A DNA stretch of 64,000 nucleotides from Pithys albifrons albifrons. Lineage: Eukaryota; Chordata; Aves; Passeriformes; Thamnophilidae. Below are positions 23,776 through 35,279 of this stretch, one piece after another. A model generated the notes under the pieces. It saw only the letters and a list, made by a program, of their open reading frames with translations, was not told where the DNA came from and did not search any database. How positions within the stretch are numbered: position 1 is the stretch's first letter; every line of letters begins with the position of its first letter. Where the stretch lies: contig NC_092470.1 of assembly GCF_047495875.1 (NCBI RefSeq), positions 15,785,001-15,849,000 on the forward strand, in the 5' to 3' direction. Made by a program: the position numbers and the translations under genes.

Positions 23776-26402
23776 CAACAAGTCTAAATTGGCTCTATTC
23801 TGCCAGATAAATCAAGACTGTAAACACACAAGCACATGTGGTGATGGAGACTCTGCTGTTTATTTTGCTTTTGGTTTGCTGACAATACTAGAAATTTTTC
23901 CTTTCCATGCCAAATTGCTCCAAAGCTGTGACTCTACTGAGAGGTGGTACCTTTGGTGTCTCAGAGCCCTTTAAGTCCTTCCCACAAAGGGTTTTCCTTT
24001 CCTGTAGGAGGAAGGAGTGCAGGAGGCATTGTACAGCCTTGCTGCAGTGCCAGACACTGGTAATAACCTCATTAGAGGATCCCCTCTTCCTCTCTCTTTC
24101 TCTCTAGGACCATAAAGCACTTGCAGATGTCAAGGCAGCTTCCAAGCATGGGTCACCTGCTCTTTGCAGTGCCTGGTCTTGATGAAGCTCCAGGGAGCTC
24201 TTTAGAAAGCCCTGTAAAAGTATCAAAGGCATGGCTGGATGTTTTAAAGATGGGTGTATTACCTTGGATTGGGTTTTCTGGCCCAGCCTTTGTTAAAGCT
24301 TTATTTTCCTATGGGCAGACCAAAGGTCTGGTTTGCCTAGCATGCTGCCTCTGGGGTTGTGCTTTTGTCCTCATTAGTACTGGCTTTGTGCGTTGGACCA
24401 GTAAGTGGTACACCTGATCTGAATCACCTCTGGCATGTACAGGGCTTGCACTGGTTTTACACTTACGTTCTGAGAAAGTGGGCATGTAGGGACTTGGATG
24501 CTATTTAGCACAACATAGACACCTAAGCTGTCAGAGTTAATCTCCCAGTGTTTTTGGAGCTGGAAAAATGCATTTTTTATTGGAATTATATGCTACACTA
24601 TTTTATCATCATGTCTTTGAGCTATAACTGGGCAAGAAATTTTGGACTTAATGCATTTTTTTAAATCACTGCCTTAGATTGTCAACATCAGATACTTTTG
24701 AAAAGAGGATCAGAAGGGGCAAGTAAGGAATGATTCTCCTCCTTCTATTCTCTCCGGTGCTGTTAAGCAAACAGTACTGGCCATAACCATATGAGTTTTA
24801 TCTGTCTCTGAAGGTAAAAAAGGAAAAGCACAACAGACATCAAGGAAACCAGCACAGTCTCATCCCAAAGTGTGTGCTGCTGACTTATCAGCTTTTAAAT
24901 TGCTGACGAATGACAAGCTCCCATAATGATCTAGTTCAGAGGGTACCTTCTTGGAGAAACACAGGGATGCTCCTGGCAGGGTCATTACTGGAAGTCGTTA
25001 ATCACTGATTTGATATTCAAAGCTGATGGTGAAGTCAAAGCAGGTCAGCATGCTAATGGTCATCAGCGGTGGCAACGACCAATTTCCACAGAATTATTGT
25101 CAGTGCAGGCAGCAATAAGAAGCTCAGAAAAGGCAATCTTTTATTTTTAAATGGGAGCCAGTATGGGATGGGCTGTAGGGGCAGAATGAACCTCTGCCTG
25201 ACAGGAGGCATATTTGTTTCTAATTGGGAGAGGCGCGCAGTCAGGAGAGGTACAGCTGGAACTCCAGGGACAAGGAACATTTCCCAGCTGAGACCATCTG
25301 CTGTCATTTTTGACAGAGGAATTAAACAAGGTAATGCTTCTGGTTAGCATGAGGGAGCTGGTGTGTGTCATGAGTGAGTGATTGTTGGGGTGAATTCTGT
25401 CCTGGTGACTGGAGAGCAGCCCTGCCTGAGTGTGGGAGATGGCCAGAGGTGTGTTGTCCAGATTAAAGGTAAAAAAGAAATGCTGGGGGATCTTGAGGTC
25501 GTTGCTCAGTCCTTGGCTGGGAGCACACTGTCCAAAACAAAAAAATTTCCTTTGTATGTTCAGCTGTTTCTGGCAACCCTAAAGACACCCCAGGAACAGC
25601 TAAGGCAGGTTATGGTGCATTTTCACCTAGTCCCAGGTGGTGCTATGGAGGTACCATCTGGAGCATAATTGCTGTTATTGTTGGTTTGCTGATATGGACA
25701 GTTTGCTGTGGGCTCTCTTGTTTGTGTCCCATAGTTTCCTGCTCTGTTAAAACAGCTGAATCATTTTCCCATTAATGTGATTTTAAAAGTGTTTTGATAT
25801 TTAGCTTTTTGCTTTAAACACCTTTCCCTCAGAAGTTTTCATTTGCTTTCTTTAGAGGAGAGCACTGATACTTACTAGGAGCTACAGCAGTGCTGCCAGG
25901 TTATGGTTCAGAGCAGTGATGGGTTCTTATTCCTGTGTGCATGGGTGAGGGAATGTTGTGCTAATGGCTGTGGAAAACGGGAGCAAAAAGTCTGTCCCTG
26001 CCATATAAATCTCACTAACACTATCCTGTTATTTCAGACATTTTCCTTGGAAAAGAAGATTCCAGCATCATGTTAGAGGTTAATCATGACACTGAATTAT
26101 TGACTCAGTGTACGTAAATCTGAGAAATCTTGAAGTTATTTCTCTGCAAAAACATATGTGATGTGAGAACAATACCTCTGGAAATGGAGCAAGCAGGACA
26201 AGTGCTGTTTGATGACACTGACCTTTGCCAAAGTGGAGTTTCCATCTGGGGATGAGGCAGGAGCTTCATCACCCTTCTCTTCCCTGCCCTTGAATGGCCT
26301 TTAGCTGTGCAAGTTTTACTGAAATGGACACACACGTACTAGGAATTGGACTTGAGACCAGCAATTAATTTCACATAATACCTTTGTTGTCCCTGACTTG
26401 GG

Positions 26403-26450
26403 CCAGATTTGAACTGGTGACCTGGAGATGAAAGTCACCATAGTCCCCTA
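26403..26450 (-). mobile_element. tRNA-derived SINE remnant
   Basis: On the minus strand, ccagttcaaatctgg (26403-26417) forms a T-arm-like 4-bp stem (CCAG/CTGG) with loop TTCAAAT, and it matches a Pol III B box. The preceding gtgactttcatctccaggtc resembles the segments at 11033-11106 and 33695-33740. The A-box end is not clear. It is too diverged for a tRNA gene. Confidence 0.45.
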
Positions 26451-28534
26451 ATAGTCCCCTGGGGCGGGGCAGGCAGGCAGCCTTCTTGCTGGCTGTGCTA
26501 AAACTCATAGCCAGGCTGTTCCCTGCCTCCCTCAAGTTTAACCCTCTCCCAACCCCTCTTCCTTCTCCCCACCTCCTCCAGATCTCTGCCTGCTGGGCAT
26601 GACCAGGATAAAAGGAAGAGCAATGAGAGCCATATGCGGAGCCTTTTAACCCCTCTGCAATAGCCTGTGGTGAGCCTGGTTGGGGGTGAGTTGTGCAAGT
26701 CCTGAGGTCCTCTGGGTTGCTAGAGCCTCCAGACACAGCTTTCAGGGGACTGCATCAAGTGGAAATGTGATTGCTGGGGAAGAAATGGGAGCAATCAGGA
26801 GCGGAGGAGCTGTAACTGGCATCCAGTTAGAGCACAAGGCTGTATCTGATTCCTTTCATCATCATGTGAGGTTCATACATCTTTACCCTGCTCTAGTCCT
26901 CTGCATCTCCCCATGTAGTGACAGTGACTGGTGGGATGTATTGGAAAGCAAATTCCCAGTGTCTGTGGTGCTACGAGTCTGACTAAACACAAGGAATTAC
27001 CTTTCCATAACACCCATCTACACATCTTCCTAATGCAGAGTAAGAAAACCCCTTTGACCTTGCATCTTTTAGACAAGATGCAGTATCATCCATTATCCTG
27101 TCCCCTGTGTTGCTGAGCCATAAACTTTAAACTCCAAAAGCCAGTGTAAGACTGATGTGCTCTCAGGTGGGAAGGTAAACTGAGTGTTGTTAAGTTTCAC
27201 TCTTTAGCCAAAGGTTTATAACTGAAGCTATCTTGCCTCGAGGACCTTCAGAAATAGTGCTTGAAATGCATTTGTGCAAGGGGATTAGCCAAACCTGAAA
27301 GTATTCTTGAACAGCTCCACCTGAACAGGGCAGGCAGGGAGTGCCTCATCTTTGGCCGGCCTCCCTGCCTCCTCTTGATGTCCCAGGGCTCCTTGTCTCC
27401 TGACTTTGCAGGGGGAAGGTGTGCTCTGATGCCCTAACTGAGATCTAGACTGGGTAAGGAGCAAATGGAGACTGTTCCTATCTGATGGCCAAGCACTGTG
27501 AATTATCAGTGGCTGTCATCCTGTTCCCACCAATGTCCAGCCTCTCTAGGATGAGAAGTAACTCCTCAGCACTGGTGAGTGGTTTTGCTCCCACCAGCAG
27601 CAGAGGTGCCAGGATTTGGGCTGGATCCACACATTGCCAGGTCCTGTCGCTGTGGTTCCATGGTAGGGAGGTGGGGTTCTCTGACGTGTGGTTTATGAAG
27701 CCTAAAATCTGTGTGAAAGAAAGGAAAAGTGAGCTGCACCCTAGGAAATTATCCCAATTTGGTGCCTTCTGGTGAGCACCAAGAAGTGACAGGCGTGCTT
27801 TGGCAGCAGAAGGCAGCAATGAGGTTTGTGCTGCAGAGAACTCCCACCCTGGAATGCAAAGGATTTTATGGGCACTAATAAATTAAACCTCATGTGTTGA
27901 CTCTAAAAATGTGGTGGTAATGAACCAGCCTGGATTTACAGATAAAGGGAGTGGGGCACAGGGCAATATACTCATTTCTCTGTGGTTGTAGGACTATCCA
28001 GCAGTGTGGGTGGGATGACACCCAGGAGCCCATCACTCCTGCACAGTGGAGTTTCCTTCAGGCTCTTGCTCCTTGCCACCCAAATATTCTCTTCCAAAAT
28101 CCTCTCTCTGATTTTCATCTATCCATACATATGGGGTACTTGTGATTTGTCTTTGACAGGTTCCTCAGTAAACCAGGCTTATTGTTAACTTGGCATTCTC
28201 TATCCAAAGAATGCCACTGGAAAAAAAAGAACAAAAAAACCCCAAACACGAGTTCTGAAAATCAGAAATATGCTGAATGCTCCATATGTCCCACTGCCTC
28301 TGTTTTCCAGAGCTGTGGCTGCTTGGCCATCCCCCCTTCAAGGGCTGGTTGCCAGATTAGTGACACGAGTTCCTTAGGAAGGGGAACACGTTTCTACAGG
28401 TCCCATGCTGAGGAGTGTGCAGGCAGGCGGGAGCTCTGCGAGCCTTCCACAGCTCCTCACCAGCTGACACAGAAACAGGAGAGGCACCCTTTCCCCAGCT
28501 TTTTTTTTTTCTCAATACTCTCCTTCTTTCACAG

Positions 28535-28668
28535 ATATCTTAAGGACCTTACTAAGTCTTGCATTCAGACTCTTGGCCCTGATGAAGCAGAAGCTGCCTG
28601 CAGGCAGAATAACCCACTCTTGGACAGCTGGATGAAGACATCACTCATCAAGCATCAGCCCTCTCCAG
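28535..28668 (+). other. candidate coding exon bracketed by splice signals
   Basis: A long pyrimidine tract (T-run at 28500, then actctccttctttcacag) ends at 28534, and CTCCAG|GTAACA gives a donor at 28669. The 134 nt between are open in exactly one frame: A + 44 codons + G. The peptide starts YLKDLTKSCIQTLGPDE and ends SLIKHQPSP. It is polar and leucine-spaced, like a helical protein segment. I do not recognise it. The exon is asymmetric, entering in phase 2 and leaving in phase 1. It does not join in frame directly to the candidate at 31864. Confidence 0.27.
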
Positions 28669-29136
28669 GTAACAAATCTCTTGCTCCTGCTTTGCAGGAA
28701 TGTCTGCAGTCACAGGCTCACACCTGAGGCTGTCAGCCTTCAAAGCCCCTTCTGCCCCGCACCCTGAGCTCTCCCAGGCTGACCCCCTCCCTGCTCCTGG
28801 GAGAAGGGGAGTGAGTGGGTGCACACATGTGCAGCTCTGGAACTTAGCTCCATGCAGCCTGAGCGGGATCCAGTCCCAGCCAAGCACTTCCCAGTTCACC
28901 CAGGGCAGCAGGGAAATCTCAACGCAGGGCAAAAGGGAACTGGGTCCTGTAGGCAGGGAAAAAGCTTCCAATTCTGTGTTGGAAGGGGTTGTTGGCATTC
29001 AGCACTATACCCCTCCCTGAAGTGCTCTGCAGACTTCCTGCAGACCCCTTCTCCTTCCTACCACCTCCCATCCGGCGAGCTGGGATGATCCACTCAGCCC
29101 CCACTGCAACCTGTGCCTTGTCCTCCTCTATACTAT

Positions 29137-29165
29137 ATAATAATGATAATAATAACAACAACAAA
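29137..29165 (+). repeat. AAT/AAC trinucleotide-rich tract
   Basis: ataataatgataataataac followed by aacaacaaac is an imperfect (AAT)n to (AAC)n simple repeat. Confidence 0.8.
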
Positions 29166-29904
29166 CTCCTAACACTAATATTTTTTCCCCACAGGATCCC
29201 AAAGTGAAATGGGAGAGCACAAGGAAGGATTTATGTGAATGTGAAGGATGTTAGTTCGGGAGGTTGGTCCTGCTCAGTGAATTAGTGTCCCTTAGTGTCT
29301 TGCCACAGGGAGGTGATGAGATGACAACTCGGTCATCCTGCTGTCACACAAGAGAAAAATGAAAGGGTCCTTAGAGTGGGAGTGAAGGCTGGCAGTCCTG
29401 GAAGGGACCAGGCATTCCCTATGCTGTGTGTCACAGGAGATGGAGCCAGATATGAAGGCTGTGACTGAGCGTCTGTCTAGAAACAGGTTTGGGGTTTAGA
29501 ACCCTGTCCATTGACTTTTGGGTGTCTGCTCCATAAAGGATCAGGCAGGAAGGTCACATTCCCCTTGTGTAACAACATGAATGTGGTAACAGGGAGAATA
29601 TTTTGCCTTAGAGATGGTGTTGTGGGTAATATAACTGTCTCGTTCAGCTTTCCGGTTCTTTGTAGGGTGTTCAGTTTGTGTGGTGTCAAAACCAAACTTT
29701 TGACTACTGCATCTGCCTCATGTGCTGTGCTGTATGTAGGGAACAGGCTCTTTGAAGCACTGTGGTTTTTTTTTTTTTTTGCTAGGGAAGCCTTTCCTTG
29801 GACCAACAGGAAATATTTCTGCAGTCCTTGCCATGTGTCCCAAAGCATGAATTGCCTCTGGCACATGGAGAGAATGCTGAAAATAGCAGCATGCAGACTT
29901 TCCT

Positions 29905-29941
29905 TTAAAAAAAAATTAAAAATTAAAAAAATATAAAAAGA
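29905..29941 (+). repeat. A-rich low-complexity tract
   Basis: A runs interrupted by TT, ending in aatataaaaagaaatgg. No upstream retroposed gene or SINE is recognised, so I do not call it a retroposon tail. Confidence 0.7.
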
Positions 29942-31149
29942 AATGGACACATGGTAGGCACCAGGAGAAAGGCAGTGATGGAGCCCTTCCAGGGAAAACA
30001 GCTCTCTGTTATGGGTCATGGAGTAAACACAGATGTCTGGAATTGCAAGTAGCCAGAGGAAGCAGAGCAGAGCCATCGCGTGGTTTGTGAGAGAGGGTTT
30101 GCCTCGGGCAGGCCTGTGGGATTTAGGGTGAGACAGCAGAGCCCCACTTGGGAATGAGCTCAGGGGGTGGCACAGCAGCCCTGTGTGGGACTCACCAGCT
30201 GTCCTGACCCCTCAGCTGCCAGGAGCAGGTCCTGGATCTGCTTTCTTCCTGTCCTGCAGGCTGAGCACTTTCTGCTTGCTCTTTTGAATCCCTGAACACT
30301 GCACAGAGAATAGTCTTGACTTTTTGAATTTTTGGTAGGGGCAGGGAATCTGTGGCACAGGAAAAAAAGCCGTCAACTTGGCCAAAGTCATGCCTTGTGT
30401 GTTTTTATCAGAGTGGAGGGTCAAGACTTGATCTCCTGTGTATCACTGGGCAATCCCACTTTTGGTCACAGCTTTAAACCATGAGAAAGAGGATGATTAA
30501 AATAAATCAAACTCATTGTGGGTGAGAACTGCAAATGTGTCCTGAGAAGGAAACAGAGAGAAACTATCCTTACCAGACAAACCTGGGTCCTACCCCTTAG
30601 CTAACCTCTGCTGGAGGAAAAATCAGTTATATTTCACTTACTTAGATATGGCAAACAAAAGGAATGAAAAACCAACAGTGATTTAAAAAGAAAAACAATG
30701 AAGCAGTGACAAATGGCTGATCCACTTATTTCCTTCTGGGTGAGCAGCTGGGGAGAAGCACCATGATGTGGTGTAAGGGCATGGCATAGTCCTTCCCTCC
30801 TCTACTCTGTGAGCTTCCAGCTCTGAGGGCTCAGCCAGCAGAATTCTGTCCATTGATTTTTTAGGAATTCTCTATCCCTATTTTTTGCATCCATTGTAGC
30901 GACTGAAAAAGAAGGGAAAATAAACAATAAAGGTCAGAGATGTTATGAGGGCATTATCCTTTTCTTAAGTGTGTACTTGGAGATATCTTAGCAAAGTTTC
31001 CTTTAGGAACTGAATTGGACTGTATTTCTTATGGAAGGGAAAGCAGAGCTGCTGCTGCAGGAGTGAGACCTGGAGCAGCTCAGCTCAGTGCAGCGCAAAG
31101 GGACCTGGATTCTGACCTCACCCGGGCTGCAGGCAGTTGCAGGAGGAAT

Positions 31150-31390
31150 AAAAAATAAATCTGGGCTTGTTGCCATGAATAATATGATGTCTTTACATCC
31201 TGACCTAATTGTATTAATTCTTCATGGCAAATATCATATGGAAGTGGCTGATTAGTAGCTAGCAATGAGAGTGGTATTGGCCATCTGGTGTGCTCAGCTT
31301 GGAAGGAAAAAAAATCAAGATGAAACAAAAGTGAAACACATCAGTCTTTCAGATAATGAATTAGCTGGATTCATTAAATTTCAGTTCAGA
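31150..31390. promoter_or_regulatory. AT-rich candidate conserved element with 10-bp inverted repeat
   Basis: TTGCCATGAA (31170-31179) and its exact reverse complement TTCATGGCAA (31221-31230) flank a block containing ctaattgtattaattc. Each copy is followed by ATATGAT or its reverse complement ATCATAT. Downstream are gataatgaattagctg and ttcattaaattt, which hold homeodomain-type TAAT cores. No repeat family fits. A regulatory role is inferred only from composition and motif density. Confidence 0.22.
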
Positions 31391-31863
31391 TTTGTCTCTA
31401 CTGACACTTGTGTGCAGGCAGGGCAAGAGGAGGATGGGTGGCTGTATCTAGGAGGAAAGTTATCCCTCTGAGCTGATTATGTGCAGTGAATTGTGATTAT
31501 TTTGCAAGTAAGAACCCATAAGAAACAGTAATGTCAGCTCTGTTATACCTGAGGTACTGTCAGGTTTGCTTTTGTTAGCCCTTAAGTTTCTATGAGCTTT
31601 TACCCAGGGAGCACAGCTCATTTATAAGCAAAATTAATTAAAGTCAACCTCTTTTTCCTTCCATGAGTGAAAGTACAGAGGGAAACTGATCTTTTTCTTA
31701 TGTCTTACCTTGGAAAAAAACATCTGAGCCTGATCTGGCAAGGCAGTCATATAAATCCTTCCTTTTAAACTCCACTTACATCTGGCTGCACAGTGACAGG
31801 CAGCTCAAAGACAAAAGACCTGTCTGTGCTTTTGCTCTTGTTGACTTTTTTCATTCTCTGCAG

Positions 31864-31987
31864 CCCTGGGAAAAGGTGGTATGATGGAATGACACTCTGC
31901 ACTGACCTGCATAACACTGCAGCTTCTCCTGGGTTTTGGCAGCAAAGATCTCCCAAGGCTGAGGGTCTTTTGAGACGTGCATACTTA
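31864..31987 (+). other. splice-bracketed 124-nt segment (possible non-coding exon)
   Basis: A very strong acceptor-like tract (gttgacttttttcattctctgcag) ends at 31863, and a donor-like GTGAGA starts at 31988. One frame is open across all 124 nt (C + 41 codons), but the peptide (starts PGKRWYDGMTLCTD) is not distinctive. The splice signals are better than the coding evidence, so if transcribed it may be a lncRNA exon. Confidence 0.2.
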
Positions 31988-33202
31988 GTGAGATTTGGCT
32001 TCAGATGCTGAGATATTGGGACTCCTGCTGCAGATTTTTTTTTGTTGTTGGAATTAGCCAGAAGGATCCCAGCTTAGTTTGGAAAACAGGGGTGGGAAGC
32101 TTGAAATGAGTACTCAAGACCTCCAGAGGGATGACACAGTGGCTGGGTTCCCTGGTTGGGTGGGGAGAGCAGCCGGGGAACCTGGAGTTGAGTCAGTGCT
32201 TTCCATCTGTGGAAGGGTTTGCCAGAGGTGAGCCTGAACTCACTTAGCAGCCAAATGTCCTTGCTGGGCTGGTCACTCATGAAAGGCTTGGGTGTGCCAA
32301 AAGTTTGCTCTACTCACTGTTTTCTTCTGGAAGGTTCTGGGGAAGAAAAGTTTATTTTTGTTACCAGGGAATTTCCTGCACTGCACCTGTGCGGGCTGGA
32401 AACAAGTGAGTGGTGGCAAGGTTGTCTGGATGGTGGGGTCCTGGAATGGGGATGAGATCTCTTGACTGAGACTGTAGAGACTGTGTGTGTTTGCACCACA
32501 GAGCTCGGCTAATCCCATGCTAAATTTCTGGAATCAAGGAGGTCTTGAAGGCAGTATCAAGGATGGTAACAAGTGGTGGATATGTTTCTCAAGCAGTTGA
32601 ATCTGAAATACTATTCAAAGACAGCAGCACTGTGAACTGGCATGAGAGCTCTGATCCCTTGGTCCCAGTTATGGTTACAGAGAGGAGCTGAGTGCCTTTG
32701 TCTTTATTCCTTGTTTACTGCATGCCTAATGAACTCTGGTTTTGCTGTTAATTTAAATCTGCCCTTCTTCTCTGCTGCCCCCTCCCCACAGTAATTAATA
32801 ATCAACACCATAATCCAGCCTGATTGCTTTGCAGACCAGGAAGGTTCTATAACCATGTCCTTTTTAACAGGTTCCTTATTAACTCTTCTTGCTGGGCAAA
32901 CAAGCTGGGGGGAAGCTGCTCTGGGGTAATATATTTGCCAAACACTCCAGAGTTGCCAAAGCTATGGACCAAAGTATGTGTGCTCAGAGCTGCAAGAGTT
33001 GTTTGTCACTGGCTTTACTGACAGGTGCTCTTAATTGTCTGCACCTTTCTCTAAAGGGTGAGTCATGGGGCTGGGAGAGAAGCAAGGAATTTCAGAGTAA
33101 CTGAGCAGGAGACATATACAGTTATTGCAAGAAGCTCTAGATTTGTGATGTTTGCAGAGGAGCCAGGTTCCCAGGACAAAGTCATCACCTTGCATCCCCT
33201 AT

Positions 33203-33262
33203 TAACAGCTGGACTTGATGATCTTCAAGATCTTTTCCAGCCTAAATGATTCTATGACTGTT
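33203..33262 (+). mobile_element. CR1 LINE 3'-end fragment
   Basis: ctggacttgatgatcttcaa followed by gatcttttccagcctaaatg and attctatgactg is the classic plus-oriented CR1 3' terminus. Only the last 60 bp or so are recognisable. Confidence 0.9.
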
Positions 33263-33694
33263 CAAGTAGAAGAATCCAACCTGATGATGTTGCAGGATGA
33301 AGCTTTATGTGTTGAGACTGTGCAAACATCCTCCCCTTTTCTGAGTCTTGCTCTGCCTTTGACTAGATGAGGTGTTTTCCTGGATTTATTTCCATTAGGA
33401 CTACAATGATGGATTTCAGACTTCTATAGACAGTAAGCTAGTTCTAGGGAAGTATTTCATGGCTGTTGTTGCTGATAGCGAACTGGGTATGGTGACCCCA
33501 GCATGTATCTCACTTGGAGACTGCAGGATTTGCTCTTCTCAGAGGTGCAGGGCTGCTGCTGGAAATCTTGCTGCTAAGTACTGAAAGGTGACTGTTGTCA
33601 GCTAAGAGTTGGAGTGAAACTTTCTTATTTATTTTACTCAGAGACAAACAACAATCAGGTGGGAATCACTTCTTATCATTCACAAAATCTGTGT

Positions 33695-33740
33695 GGGTTT
33701 GGAGCCAGTGACCTGCAGGTCAAAGGCTTTTGCCCTCTCC
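33695..33740 (-). mobile_element. tRNA-derived SINE remnant
   Basis: On the minus strand the text agcctttgacctgcaggtca followed by ctggctccaaaccc resembles the T-arm/B-box half of a tRNA. It aligns with the minus-strand fragments at 11033 and 26403 (shared ctttnacct and aggtca blocks). Only the 3' half of the tRNA-like head is visible. Confidence 0.4.
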
Positions 33741-34743
33741 AGTCCCTGGAGAATGAAGGCTATTGTGTCCAGGTACACTTGGCTTTCAGTGTCTGCTGCT
33801 TTGGAAGTCAAGTATGCAGCTCCTGAGTGTCCCCTCATTGTCACACTTCAGCATTCCACATTATATTTTCATTTTGTGAGGCCAACAAAGTGGGAAGGGA
33901 ACCAGCAAGCCATACAGCGGAGCAGGCTTTTTCACTCTTCACCTTCCTTCCAAATTGTTGTGGCTTATGTGAAGCTCTACCAAGTGGTACATCAGTCCAC
34001 CACCTCCTGCAGCTCCTCAGACTGTGGATCCTTGCCATTTTCTACCAACCTCTTCCTTGTGTAGGCTCTATCTATCAACTTGTGATTTCATGCCTTGGGG
34101 AAGCATCTTTGTGTTAACATGCCCAAAGGTGAATGGTAAGTTGAGGCCAAACTTGTGTGTGTTTCCATTTTTTGCGTGGATGGTGTGATGTAATGAGCAG
34201 TAGGTGTTGTCTCTGTAATGCTGCTCTCAATGGCATATCTGGGATAGCTTTGGTTCCCAGAAGTGGCTTTTGCTTCTCCTATGGACTCCTGATGTTTTTT
34301 TCTATTACTAATCTAATAATAAACAGCATCTTGCTTGAAAGCCAGGCTTTGCCAGCTAGTTATGGGAAACCTAAAATACAGTGAACTCTGATTCATCAGG
34401 GCATGATAAGATTTGATCCTTTTATAAGTGGTATGTGGAGGATTGCTTTATAAATAATAATATAATGTGATTAGTAGGACACAGAAATTGTAATTAATAG
34501 CAACATTCCATGTGATGGGAAGGGTGAATGCAGCCAGACACGATTTCTACCACATCCCCATCTGAAACAACATGTCTGTGGCAATAAAGCAAGTGTTAAA
34601 AGTACACCTGGCATAGCACTGCATGTAACAAATGCTGTAGAATGAGTCACAAATAAAAATATAAGCTTCCATTGATGAAAAAATTGGGATAAAGATAATG
34701 AGCAAGTGACATCAGCTGCAACTGAGGAGGTGCTGTGCAAATA

Positions 34744-34757
34744 TGCATAATTATGCA
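34744..34757. promoter_or_regulatory. POU/homeodomain-type palindrome
   Basis: TGCATAATTATGCA is a perfect 14-bp palindrome. It contains two overlapping divergent copies of TGCATAATTA, a form preferred by POU class III factors (Brn2/Oct6 type) and related homeodomains. It lies in an AT-rich stretch (34440-34790) that holds several further taat/atta cores. Binding is inferred from motif knowledge. Confidence 0.35.
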
Positions 34758-35279
34758 AGTGATTTGCTTAGCATTGTTGGTATCTGTGATGAGGTGAAAT
34801 CATCCTGGTGCACTGTGGGGCAAGGCCCATGCAAATCACAACGGGGCCAGCGCTTGCTCACTTGATTTAGAGCTTCATTGAGCAATGGGTAGTCCCTGCA
34901 ACTGGTTAGCCTCTAGGGAACTGGAATGGTTTCTGCTACCTGCATTTTCCACATGTTTGCTACAGCTGTGACCAAGGCAGAGATATCTCTGACCCCCAGG
35001 GATCACCAGACTAGGCAAATATGTACTTGCATTTGTTAGATTTAAATAAAGCCCCTCAGACCAACCTCAATATATGTTTGTTCATTGGTTCCAATATTAG
35101 CAGGACCCAAACATACTGTTTTAAAAACATTCTTGCTTCTCTCCAGGAGTTTTACTGCTTCCAAATATGTTCTGTGTCCCAGCTCAGCAGTAGGTAGTTA
35201 TTTAAAACAATACATTTCTCTTCTGTGCAGTGCTTTCTCAGAAGTCTTGGCTTGTTCAGATTTTAACTAGGCTTTAGCA

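Noticed and set aside
24062..24420. Exon after the strong tctttctctctctag tract (24107)
   Set aside because: The following frame is open for 98 codons, but I see no convincing donor and the peptide is not distinctive.
28182..28534. Upstream part of the 181-codon plus frame
   Set aside because: It runs through A- and T-homopolymers and a polypyrimidine tract that acts as the likely acceptor for 28535. Only the downstream 134 nt look exon-like.
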